Below, one piece after another: positions 23,849-31,716 of a stretch of 38,853 nucleotides of DNA (the first letter of the stretch is position 1; each line of letters opens with the position of its first letter). A program made the position numbers and the translations under genes. The DNA lies in assembly GCA_964655475.1 (NCBI GenBank), contig CAZZMO010000014.1:1-38853 (forward strand). The letters are read 5' to 3'. Source of the stretch: VGMA01 sp964655475. GTDB lineage: Bacteria > Chlamydiota > Chlamydiia > Chlamydiales > VGMA01. The notes below the pieces were generated by a model. That model did no database searches. It was not told the origin of the DNA and saw nothing but the letters and a program-made list of their open reading frames with translations.

Positions 23849-25462
23849 TTGCTATTAGATAGATGCGCATTCTTTTTTGCTGATCACAATCGTCACTACT
23901 GGCAAGAAGTTGCTGATTCACTAACTCCAGGATTGGAATGGGCGAAAAAACCCTTCATCCATCGATTCTTTCAGCTCCTCTACAACTTCCCATTGGCATT
24001 GATTACATCTGGTGCTCTGAAACTTACGAAAATATTCATGTTTCGAAAGAAAGGGGATCCCAGGCAAGACTTCTCTCTCATTTCTCAAGATTCGCGCAAT
24101 TGGCAGAAGTTAGGATCTCTTCGCAATCAGACGCTGTTATTAGAAGAGCATCACCTCATCGGCCCTGGAAGTTGCACTTATCAAGACTCTGGCTACCATT
24201 CTTGCCCTGATTCTCAGTGGGCTACTTATGAAAAGAAGAAGTTATCTATAGAAAAGCAAAGTAAGAGTTCGGCCAATCTCTATGAATATTATAAAACTCC
24301 TGAAGGGCGCCATGAAATTGTAGAGCGTCTTCAAAAGCTCGGATCGAACACCTACCGCTTTTCTGTAGAGTGGAGTCAAATTGAGCCAGTAGAAGGGGAG
24401 TATAAAAAGGAACCTCTCCAGGTTTATATCGATCTATGTCGCAGTCTAAGAGATGCAAATATCCGCCCTGTCGTGACTCTTCTCCATTTTTCTGAACCCA
24501 ACTGGTGGTATTTGGCTGGAAGTTTTGAGAAAGAAGAAAATATCCCAGCATTTATCCGATTTGCCTCTTTTGTCTATGAAGCATTGACAAAAGATTATAA
24601 GGGAAAACCCCTTGTCGATATTTTTTGTACGATTAATGAACCAGCTATTGATGCCTTTTCCCGCTATATCAGGGGAGCCTTCCCACCAGAGATGGTGATG
24701 GATTTTAAAAAGGCGGCCCGTTTTTTACGTGGTGCCTTAAGAGCACATCAAACTCTCTACAAAACTTTAAAAACGAGAGATGATATTGAACTAGGAATAG
24801 TCCATCAGAGACTTGCATTCGAAGCACGAACTGGAATGTTCTCTCCTGTGACTCACTACTTGACCTATTTTGTGAATGAAGTGTCTCTTGAGTACTTTAA
24901 CACAGGAAGGTTCGAGGTCAAGATCCCCTTTATGTGTAATATTTTGATCCATGATGAAAAACCGGTAACGGATTTTGTGGGGCTACAATACTACGTGCGG
25001 CCTTTGCTCGGTTTTTCTGGTTCTACAGGGCGACATGAAGCAATGACAGCCATGCCGTTTAGAGAAGATCCAGCAGGGATTTATGATGCTATCTTAGAGG
25101 TATATAAGGCCTATCGAAAGCCGATACTCATCACAGAAAATGGGATCTCAACTCATGATGAAACTCAGCGCTACCGCTATATGGAAAGGGCTTTGTACGC
25201 AGTGCAAAAAGCTGTCGATCAGATCGGTAAAGAGAACTTCAAAGGATATATCGTCTGGTCTTTTTGTAAGAATGCTGAGTGGAATATGGGGATGGAGCCC
25301 CAAGACTTTGGTATTTTTCCCCTAACGCAGGGAACCCATGGCAATTGGATTCTGGGTAAAGATCCCAAATCGGGGATCAAACCTTTAATTCGGATTGCCA
25401 AGGATTGGCAAAAACGGTACGGCAACGATAGTCATGAACAAAGAGCGGTTGGAAACTTTTAA
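23849..25462 (+). CDS. GH1-family beta-glycosidase, copy 2
   Basis: Tandem paralogue of the preceding gene, 537 residues and similar along its whole length, including the N-terminal extension (HYWQEVADSLTP, NFPLALITSGAL). Catalytic residues are intact: E264 in CTINEP and E430 in ITENGIS. The start is taken as TTG at 23849: TGAGG lies 5 bases upstream within ATATTGATGAGG, a sequence also found before the next gene, and there is no ATG before the conserved N-terminus. Differences from copy 1 cluster in loops and the last 30 residues. The two may differ in substrate or expression; the spacer holds two dyad sequences. Confidence 0.86.
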   Translation: MLLDRCAFFFADHNRHYWQEVADSLTPGLEWAKKPFIHRFFQLLYNFPLALITSGALKLTKIFMFRKKGDPRQDFSLISQDSRNWQKLGSLRNQTLLLEEHHLIGPGSCTYQDSGYHSCPDSQWATYEKKKLSIEKQSKSSANLYEYYKTPEGRHEIVERLQKLGSNTYRFSVEWSQIEPVEGEYKKEPLQVYIDLCRSLRDANIRPVVTLLHFSEPNWWYLAGSFEKEENIPAFIRFASFVYEALTKDYKGKPLVDIFCTINEPAIDAFSRYIRGAFPPEMVMDFKKAARFLRGALRAHQTLYKTLKTRDDIELGIVHQRLAFEARTGMFSPVTHYLTYFVNEVSLEYFNTGRFEVKIPFMCNILIHDEKPVTDFVGLQYYVRPLLGFSGSTGRHEAMTAMPFREDPAGIYDAILEVYKAYRKPILITENGISTHDETQRYRYMERALYAVQKAVDQIGKENFKGYIVWSFCKNAEWNMGMEPQDFGIFPLTQGTHGNWILGKDPKSGIKPLIRIAKDWQKRYGNDSHEQRAVGNF

Positions 25463-25531
25463 TATTTAATGTGTTGCATTTTTCATATACCCAATTTGGT
25501 AGTATTGAAGACATATTGATGAGGATTTTCT

Positions 25532-26014
25532 ATGACCAATAAGCATGCTCTCTTATTAAAAGATACTATTTGGGCTGTTCCACCAGCTACACTTCTCGCT
25601 TACGAGTACTCGCGTTTTGCTCACACCCCAGTCATGGATCAAACCGTATGGGTTATTGATGAGTACAATGCCGGTTATTTTTTTGGGAAATCCTATACAG
25701 AAATCTTACATCCTCCAGAGCGCATCTCACGTTCGGAAAACAAGTTGATTGGTTCAATCACTGAAGAGGGAAATGTTCACATTACTTTTGTCCCAGTAGA
25801 TCCAGAAAATAATGATGATTTTCTCGAGACGACAGGAATTTTTTCAAAAGAACATGGTAGTTACCAATTCATCATGCAGATGAATGGAAGACAGAATAAA
25901 AAAGGGCTCTGCCACTGGTCTTATATGGTACACATAACAGAAGAAAGTCCCTATTTTCACTCTCTTCCAGGGACACATCAAAGCCTTCCTCAATTCCTAG
26001 CAGGATTTAAGTAG
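25532..26014 (+). CDS. Small hypothetical protein
   Basis: A 160-residue soluble protein I do not recognise. The start MTNKHALLLKDTIWAVPPATLLAYEYSRF has no clear signal peptide. The body contains beta-strand-like segments (VWVIDEYNAGYFFGKSY, NVHITFVPVDP, YQFIMQMNG) that could form a small barrel or lipocalin-like fold, but no motif supports a name. GAGG lies 7 bases before the ATG. It follows the GH1 pair and may belong to the same unit. Its 3' end overlaps the convergent rsmE by 8 bases. Confidence 0.72.
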   Translation: MTNKHALLLKDTIWAVPPATLLAYEYSRFAHTPVMDQTVWVIDEYNAGYFFGKSYTEILHPPERISRSENKLIGSITEEGNVHITFVPVDPENNDDFLETTGIFSKEHGSYQFIMQMNGRQNKKGLCHWSYMVHITEESPYFHSLPGTHQSLPQFLAGFK

Positions 26015-26699
26015 TAAAAAAGGCAGTAGCTGCGATAGCTGCAGTTTCTGTTCGGAGGATGTTCGGGTGTAAAGAGATCCCAGTTGCTTGCCACTCCTTT
26101 TCAAAATAGGAGAGTTCTTGCTCAGTAAACCCCGACTCTGGACCGTTGATGAAGGTGCAAGGCGTTGAAGAGGAGGTGACTTTTGGAGCCTCTTTTCGAA
26201 AATCTCCGAAAAAGAGGGGCCCTTCAGGAGGGGTGATCTTTTCCACTTTATCAAACCAGAGCATCTTTGGAAGATAATAAGCGCCGCATTGTTTGAGTGA
26301 AGAGATGAGAATGTATTCTAATCGTTCAATCTTCCCTTCAGAAAGGGGGCGGTGTTCACTCTTAGCTGAGAAGTAAAACCAAAATTCAGTACAGCCGAGC
26401 TCAGTACATTTTTCGAGAAGAAATTCGAGACGGACAATGTTCGGTATCGCTTGGATGAGGCGGAACGGCTTTTGTGAAGGCTCTTTTTTTTCCATCTCTT
26501 CGACACTGAGTTCTGCGTAGTCATCGGTGATTTTCTTGAGTGTCGCGATCGCAAAGTCCCCTTCCCCATTGACGAGCTCTACACGGTCTCCTACCCACTT
26601 TCTCATGACGCGGTAAATGTGGTGGTGTTCTCTTCCTTTGATGAGAACAGGGCGGGAAGAGGAAATAGGACCTTCAACATAAAAGCGGTTATCAGGCAT
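26007..26699 (-). CDS. rsmE: 16S rRNA (uracil-1498-N3)-methyltransferase RsmE
   Basis: A 230-residue SPOUT-type methyltransferase that modifies U1498 of 16S rRNA using S-adenosylmethionine. A PUA-like N-terminal part (EHHHIYRVMRKWVGDRVELVNG) precedes the knotted SPOUT domain, which has INGPESGFTEQE (family GPEGGF) and LHPNILRTETAAIAA (family LG-x-RILR-x-ETA). The ATG at 26699 is chosen over one at 26747: it gives the family N-terminus (MPDNRFYVEG), has AGAAGG upstream, and overlaps the stop of the acyltransferase by 8 bases. It is the last gene of the cdaA-cdaR-acyltransferase-rsmE group and converges on a small unknown gene. Confidence 0.9.
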   Translation of the reverse strand: MPDNRFYVEGPISSSRPVLIKGREHHHIYRVMRKWVGDRVELVNGEGDFAIATLKKITDDYAELSVEEMEKKEPSQKPFRLIQAIPNIVRLEFLLEKCTELGCTEFWFYFSAKSEHRPLSEGKIERLEYILISSLKQCGAYYLPKMLWFDKVEKITPPEGPLFFGDFRKEAPKVTSSSTPCTFINGPESGFTEQELSYFEKEWQATGISLHPNILRTETAAIAATAFFTT

Positions 26700-27867
26700 G
26701 GGATAAGACCTTCTGGATATCTTTGTTTTCGATGACATGAAAGGCACTTAACGATTTGTAGTGGCGGTGGAGGGCTTGATTTTCCGTGTAGTTCAGCACA
26801 AGTTTGAATCGATAATCGTTCAAGAGCATTTCTTCGGGAGAATCATAAACGATGATTTCTACATCTGCAATAGAAACTCCACGATATTTTTTTGGTACAA
26901 GTAATGTAATGAAAGACTCAGGGTAGAAGGGGCGAAGGTTCATAATGATCTCTTCAGGAGATTCTTCATCACTCAAAATGACGAGGAGTGTATCTGAGCG
27001 GTAGCGATGATTCACAAATCCTCTCGGGTCTTGCTTATAGCGGTTGTGAATCCAGAGCCATTCGGCAGGACGCTCTCGAATGGAAGCCTCAAAAGTTTTT
27101 AACGTTGTTTCCACAAGCCTCTTTACCTCTTCATCGATCGGTTTGGTCAAGTCTGGATAGAGGGGAGGGTGGAAGCGCATTTCATACTTTTTCTCTCCAC
27201 GAGTGAGTGTGGCAGGAACGATAGGAACTCCCGTCTTGTAGGAGAGGAGGGCTGCAATGGTGCTTGAGTAGACCTTTCTTCCAAAGAAGGTTGTTTGGAT
27301 CCCTTGGCCAGGCGTTGCCTGATCGACAATGAGACCTACTACTTTTTGTGCTTTTAAGGCTTTTAAACACTCTTTGACCCCATTTTTAGGGGGATAGAGC
27401 TTCCCTCCAAATCGCTCTCTCGTTCTCTTCACGAAGCGATAGAGGTAAGGGTTTTTAAAAGGCTTCCCGATTCCAATCAGTGGAAAGAGGAGAGAGCCTT
27501 GTAAGAAAAAAAGCTCCCAGTTTGCTTGGTGGGCGCAGGCAAAAATAGCCCCTTTAGCAAGGCCCTCTGAATCATCTTGCAGATCTACGTAGCGGCTCAT
27601 ATTTTTCGTGTAGGAAAATTTCACAAATTCCAAACAGGTGATTGCAAGGCTTTGAAGACTTTTCTTTGCGAGGGAGGGGATTTGATCGAAGGGGATCGAT
27701 AAATCTGTTGCTAGAGCGAGGTTGCTCATCGCCCTCTTCTTAAGACGAGGGACTAGGTAAAACGTAAAGCTTCCCATCAATGAGCCAAGAGTATGGATCC
27801 AAGATTGTGGGAGCCATCTCATCGGGTAGGTGGCAGTACGAAGGAGAAGGAAGGTGAAAAACTTCAT
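26692..27867 (-). CDS. lpxL: LpxL/HtrB-type lipid A acyltransferase with C-terminal extension
   Basis: A 391-residue membrane acyltransferase that adds a secondary acyl chain in lipid A synthesis at the inner membrane. The N-terminus has a hydrophobic anchor, and the HX4E catalytic motif is HQANWE, H113 and E118. ATPGQGIQTTFFGR and PAEWLWIHNRYK follow the LpxL/LpxM plan. The core ends near residue 280. The last 110 residues are extra and resemble the first Rossmann half of a GT9 glycosyltransferase (TLLVILSDEESPEEI...SFITLLVPKKYR). Chlamydia HtrB is, from memory, also longer than its enterobacterial relatives. It overlaps cdaR by 4 bases and rsmE by 8. Confidence 0.85.
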   Translation of the reverse strand: MKFFTFLLLRTATYPMRWLPQSWIHTLGSLMGSFTFYLVPRLKKRAMSNLALATDLSIPFDQIPSLAKKSLQSLAITCLEFVKFSYTKNMSRYVDLQDDSEGLAKGAIFACAHQANWELFFLQGSLLFPLIGIGKPFKNPYLYRFVKRTRERFGGKLYPPKNGVKECLKALKAQKVVGLIVDQATPGQGIQTTFFGRKVYSSTIAALLSYKTGVPIVPATLTRGEKKYEMRFHPPLYPDLTKPIDEEVKRLVETTLKTFEASIRERPAEWLWIHNRYKQDPRGFVNHRYRSDTLLVILSDEESPEEIIMNLRPFYPESFITLLVPKKYRGVSIADVEIIVYDSPEEMLLNDYRFKLVLNYTENQALHRHYKSLSAFHVIENKDIQKVLSHA

Positions 27868-29120
27868 AAGGGCTGGCTAGAAGAGAGGAAAGGCTCTTTC
27901 ATCAATACTTCTTTCCCTTTGACTTCAAAGGAGAAGTCGAGGGATTTTTCATCTTTTGTGTAGAGTTGCAAGCGGTTCATGTAGTTGCGGAAGCGGTTTC
28001 TCAAGTATTCTTCCCTAAAGCGAGGTTGCATGTCTCTGATCTCTTCATCAAAAAGGTCTGTGATCATCATACTGACATAGCGATCTTCTAAGAGCTTCGG
28101 ATTGACAAACTGGACGCTCCACTGGAATCCACCCCTCTTTTCTGATGAGTTGAGGATCACGCAAATTTCCATCATATCTTTTACGACATTCAAGAAGGTT
28201 TCGCTCACCCCTTTCGCATACATCTGATTCGATAGGATCTTCACCCCTCTTTTTGTCTCCACAAGCTCGCTATTGCCAAGGGCAAGAGCTTGCAAATTAG
28301 AATTTTGCGTGTCTGGTGGCACGTATAGGGAAACGGGGACAGAAAATTTAATTGGGATCATCTCTGCGCGGATGAAGTCGATGCGAAGGTACTTCGACTC
28401 CGCATCATCTAAAGCAATCGGCTTTTCAGAGATGTTCGGAAGCAGAAGCGTTTTCCACTCCTGAGGAACGGGAAAGCTGATTACATTCCGATGGTTTGGG
28501 CAGTCGTGAAGCTTGTCGAGGTCATTTGCAGTGATGTCACTCAAGTTAAAGGTTAGTTTTAAGCCTCTAGACTTCAGCTGTTTAATTGTTTCCTCTGGCC
28601 CGCTTACAGGGAGAGTGAGGTGGTAGGGCCACACGTCGAGGAATTGATACCCTTTGGGGGGTTCTCCAATAGGCTTTGTTACATAGACGGGTATTTTCTC
28701 TTTAGCTAGAGGGACGAGACGGATGATGAGGTTTTTCGTTCCCACTTTGCTGATATGGAGGGGTAAGTTGAGCTCTGGGTTGAGGGAAACGAGGTGCTTT
28801 TTCGTGATCGAAGTGATCCATTCTCCCGATTTTGTCGAAGAGTCGATGACAATTTCGAAGTCATTGGCATTGAGATCTTCGAGAATCGATTTCTTCCCAG
28901 TGAGGGTCATGGTCGCTTTTTTATTCAAAAGGCCATTCGACTGAAGACCACTAATTGTTTGACCTTCAGGGATATTAATGACCCTGATTCCTACGTTCGG
29001 GATCGTTTTTGTCGCTGTTAACGACTGGTCGAGGACGAACCAAATGATCAGAGCCAAAATGAAAGAGATCAGCTTTCTAAACCAATTATCGATGAAAATG
29101 CGTCGTAGTAGAGTTCTCAT
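27864..29120 (-). CDS. cdaR: YbbR/CdaR-domain protein, regulator of CdaA
   Basis: A 418-residue extracytoplasmic protein with one N-terminal membrane anchor (about residues 15-31, FRKLISFILALIIWFVL) followed by YbbR-type beta repeats (for example PNVGIRVINIPEGQ and NLIIRLVPLAKEKIPVYV, and LTGKKSILEDLN). In Firmicutes, CdaR binds the diadenylate cyclase CdaA and tunes its activity; the same gene pair exists in Chlamydia. It overlaps cdaA by 4 bases upstream and the lipid A acyltransferase by 4 bases downstream, so all three are translationally coupled. The name is given from context and fold pattern, not from a distinctive active-site motif. Confidence 0.85.
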   Translation of the reverse strand: MRTLLRRIFIDNWFRKLISFILALIIWFVLDQSLTATKTIPNVGIRVINIPEGQTISGLQSNGLLNKKATMTLTGKKSILEDLNANDFEIVIDSSTKSGEWITSITKKHLVSLNPELNLPLHISKVGTKNLIIRLVPLAKEKIPVYVTKPIGEPPKGYQFLDVWPYHLTLPVSGPEETIKQLKSRGLKLTFNLSDITANDLDKLHDCPNHRNVISFPVPQEWKTLLLPNISEKPIALDDAESKYLRIDFIRAEMIPIKFSVPVSLYVPPDTQNSNLQALALGNSELVETKRGVKILSNQMYAKGVSETFLNVVKDMMEICVILNSSEKRGGFQWSVQFVNPKLLEDRYVSMMITDLFDEEIRDMQPRFREEYLRNRFRNYMNRLQLYTKDEKSLDFSFEVKGKEVLMKEPFLSSSQPL

Positions 29121-29911
29121 TCTTTAAGCCACTCGATGAAACGTTTTCCTTTCATAGTCTTTTTCTCTCCCTCGCGGCAGAAAAGGGTCTTCATGATCGC
29201 CTTGAAGCGGTCGATTTTGACATTGTATGTGATTAAGCCTTCTCTTGCTAGAGATACTTTTCCCGTCTCTTCAGAGACGATAATGGTGAGGGCATCGGTG
29301 ATGCTGCTGATCCCCATCCCAGCTCTATGCCTTGTGCCAAGCGAGCGCTGGACTAAAAAGGTTTCAGCGAGAGGGAGAATACAGGCAGCAGCTGCTATCT
29401 TGTAGTCACTGATGATGACAGCTCCATCATGGAGGACGGTGTTTCTTGCAAAGATGGTCTCTAAGAGCTCTGAGGAGAAGTTGGCATCGATCACGACCGA
29501 CTTTTTAATGATATCTTGTAGAGAATCTTCATGTTCTAGCACGACAAGGGCTCCTACCTTTTTTTCAGCAAGGCGGTAAATGGAGGTGGAGAGTTGGTCG
29601 AGAAAGCGGTCAAATTCTGTAGTCGCTTTAAACTTCTTACCCTTAACACTCAGTTTCGAGAGGGCAACCCGAAGTTCAGGTTGAAAGATCACAATGAGGG
29701 CAATCACTGCCATATTGGTGATGAGGAGCATCAGTTTTCTGAGGACAGGGAAGTGGAGCCACGAGGAGACAGCAAAGATGAGCAAAAATGCGATCAGCCC
29801 AAAGATCAGATCCATGGAACGGGTGTTCCAGAAAAATGAGAGTAAATAGTTAAGCATGATCGTAATAAAGAGGATTTCGATCACGGGTATAAGCGCGTGG
29901 AAAAATGTCAT
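29117..29911 (-). CDS. cdaA: Diadenylate cyclase CdaA (c-di-AMP synthase)
   Basis: A 264-residue membrane enzyme making cyclic di-AMP from two ATP. Three N-terminal membrane helices (within residues 1-80, for example LFITIMLNYLLSFFW and DLIFGLIAFLLIFAV) precede the DisA_N catalytic domain. That domain carries DGA at residues 162-164 and RHR at 194-196 in GTRHRAGMGISSITDA, the two motifs that hold ATP and metal. The ATG at 29911 is preferred over the upstream in-frame TTG because AGGAG then lies 5 bases away. It is first in the cdaA-cdaR-lpxL-rsmE group. In pathogenic chlamydiae this product is known to trigger host STING signalling. Confidence 0.93.
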   Translation of the reverse strand: MTFFHALIPVIEILFITIMLNYLLSFFWNTRSMDLIFGLIAFLLIFAVSSWLHFPVLRKLMLLITNMAVIALIVIFQPELRVALSKLSVKGKKFKATTEFDRFLDQLSTSIYRLAEKKVGALVVLEHEDSLQDIIKKSVVIDANFSSELLETIFARNTVLHDGAVIISDYKIAAAACILPLAETFLVQRSLGTRHRAGMGISSITDALTIIVSEETGKVSLAREGLITYNVKIDRFKAIMKTLFCREGEKKTMKGKRFIEWLKE

Positions 29912-29933
29912 CAAAGCTCCTGCTTACCCTAAG

Positions 29934-29962
29934 CAGATACCTGGTTTTGATCAAAAACGCAA
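29934..29962 (-). promoter_or_regulatory. Candidate cdaA promoter with palindromic spacer
   Basis: Minus strand TTGCGT (29962-29957), 17-base spacer, TATCTG (29939-29934). The spacer contains the perfect 12-base palindrome TTTTGATCAAAA (29945-29956), a possible operator. The site is 23 bases before the start codon and just after the aroD stop. Confidence 0.35.
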
Positions 29963-29968
29963 GGAAAA

Positions 29969-30538
29969 TCAGAGAAAGAATTGTCCAGGGGCTACCTTTT
30001 TTGCAAAAGGGATCGCTCGGTAGTCAAATAGACTGGTTAAACGGGTCTTTACCCCTTTTTCTCCCATACAGATTCCGATGAGGGAAATTCCAAGTTCTTG
30101 TTTCTCATGGGCGAACTCGATCATCCTCTCTGCATCGCTCTCTTCATTGGCAAAACAGGCGATTTTCAAGAGATCTGCGCCACTCTTCATCATCTCATCG
30201 AAGATCGGCTCTAAGTCAGGGGTTTTTGTAAAATCGTGAAAAGAGCAGATGATCTTAGAGGAGGGGAACTTTTCTCGGACGAGGGGGATCAAGGTTTTCG
30301 CTTTTTCTAAAGAGACATCTACATAGGAAAATGGATAGATGAGGTCTTCCTCTGTTGCTGGAGTCAGGAGGGTCAAAAGGGAGATCCCTTCTAACAACGT
30401 AGCAAGATTTACCTTTTCGAGAAGATCAAAACGGAGCTCTACGCCATCAGCTCTTTCTTGAGCGTAGAGCACCTGCTTTCTTGCCATTTCCTCTGATGGG
30501 CCTGTGACAACGCCAAACTTAAGGGGCTTTTGTCGCAT
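29969..30538 (-). CDS. aroD: Type I 3-dehydroquinate dehydratase, stand-alone
   Basis: A 189-residue type I dehydroquinase, which dehydrates 3-dehydroquinate to 3-dehydroshikimate through a Schiff base. Seen are VELRFDLLE (the catalytic region Glu), CSFHDFTKTPD with H101, DLLKIACF with the Schiff-base K125, and VAPGQFF at the C-terminus. Shorter than the usual 220-250 residues, but all key residues are present. In Chlamydia this domain is fused to shikimate dehydrogenase; here the protein ends after AroD and no AroE domain lies in the window. The ATG at 30538 has no clear ribosome-binding site and lies 20 bases inside the 3' end of the GH18 gene, suggesting coupling to it. Confidence 0.88.
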   Translation of the reverse strand: MRQKPLKFGVVTGPSEEMARKQVLYAQERADGVELRFDLLEKVNLATLLEGISLLTLLTPATEEDLIYPFSYVDVSLEKAKTLIPLVREKFPSSKIICSFHDFTKTPDLEPIFDEMMKSGADLLKIACFANEESDAERMIEFAHEKQELGISLIGICMGEKGVKTRLTSLFDYRAIPFAKKVAPGQFFL

Positions 30539-31634
30539 GTGCAAAGTCTACCATCGATTGAGAGAGGAAATTGGCTGCATAGTTAGGGCCAACGGAATAG
30601 CGATCCTTTCCAGTAGCTCCTTTTACACCAATAGAGGGCCACCAGAAGTATTCTCCTAGTGTTTCGCTATAGCCTAGAGCTGCAAGGTCTTGAAGAAGCT
30701 CTTCGTAGATCATAGCAGCAGAGACGCCTCGGTTGGTAGGATCGACTGTATAGATTTTCCCAGCTGAAGCAGAAGGATCTTCGTAGTAAGTGTCATCTTG
30801 GAAACCAATAGAGATCATTCCAGCATTCTCTTTGCCCAAGATATTGATCCATTCAGAAATCCCCCAGGTGACATTCTCAGCATCGATGTAGTATTTCCCT
30901 CCAGGCCCTCCTGATCCGTAGAGCATGAGCTGAATGGTGTCAAAGTGATCCACAGGTGATCCCGCAACGGTCGACCATGAGAGGTCTCCCATCACAGTAA
31001 GGATTGAGGTGAAACTGTTTTGTGTAGCGAGAGTTTTTAGAGTCCCAAAAAACTCATTGATCTCATCGCTTGTATTGCTTTGCTGGATGGCATTACTTTC
31101 GAGGTCAAAATCGACTCCATCAAAGTGGTAGCTCGTCAAATAGTTAGCAAGAGTTGTAGCTTGCTCTGCCGGCGTATTTTGCTGATTCGGACAGATCTTC
31201 ATCCCATCAGCTGCTTCCCCTCCAAAGGAGAGATATACTTTCACTCCATATTGATGAGCCTTGCTGATGAAGGTATTCAAGAAGGTTTCCATCGACCCTG
31301 CGGGGCAATTTTCATAAATTTGCATCAGTAGATTTCTGATGTATACGTCAGAGGGGCTGATCGGTGCTGTTTTCCACATCTCAGGAGCATCTAGATAATC
31401 GATATCGGAGATTTGGGTAAATGCGAAGTAGATCCCATCATATTGGTTACTCGCAAAGCTAGAAAATAGGGAATCTAGATAGCTATCTAGCGCATTCGTA
31501 TTTAATACTTCAGAATTGTCTGGATTGCTCCACACAAGAAAGTTCCACGGATTAAACGCCCCTGTATCAAAGTAGACGTTAGAATTTGCAAATAACGAAC
31601 CTGTCATTAACATGAGTGCGATGAATCTTTTCAT
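30519..31634 (-). CDS. Secreted GH18 chitinase-like protein
   Basis: A 371-residue exported glycoside hydrolase family 18 protein. The signal peptide is MKRFIALMLMTGSLFA, with probable cleavage before NSN. The family active-site sequence DGVDFDLE lies at residues 172-179, with E179 the expected acid/base, after VKVYLSFGGEA (the SxGG strand). IQLMLYG and YFWWPSIG are the other substrate-site strands (family QxMxY and the C-terminal Trp). The likely activity is hydrolysis of chitin or a related GlcNAc polymer outside the cytoplasm, but GH18 also includes non-catalytic lectins. GGAGGAAG is a strong ribosome-binding site. It overlaps aroD, an unrelated pathway, by 20 bases. Confidence 0.88.
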   Translation of the reverse strand: MKRFIALMLMTGSLFANSNVYFDTGAFNPWNFLVWSNPDNSEVLNTNALDSYLDSLFSSFASNQYDGIYFAFTQISDIDYLDAPEMWKTAPISPSDVYIRNLLMQIYENCPAGSMETFLNTFISKAHQYGVKVYLSFGGEAADGMKICPNQQNTPAEQATTLANYLTSYHFDGVDFDLESNAIQQSNTSDEINEFFGTLKTLATQNSFTSILTVMGDLSWSTVAGSPVDHFDTIQLMLYGSGGPGGKYYIDAENVTWGISEWINILGKENAGMISIGFQDDTYYEDPSASAGKIYTVDPTNRGVSAAMIYEELLQDLAALGYSETLGEYFWWPSIGVKGATGKDRYSVGPNYAANFLSQSMVDFAHATKAP

Positions 31635-31656
31635 AAGTCTTCCTCCAAAAGAACTA

Positions 31657-31685
31657 ATTGTAGTATCTTCTCCATTTCCAGAAAA
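31657..31685 (-). promoter_or_regulatory. Candidate promoter for the GH18 gene
   Basis: Minus strand TTTTCT (31685-31680), 17-base spacer, TACAAT (31662-31657), then a leader of about 16 bases holding GGAGGA. The -10 is good and the -35 weak. Confidence 0.35.
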
Positions 31686-31716
31686 GGTCGTCTCTTCATG
31701 ACTTTTAGTGAGAAAA

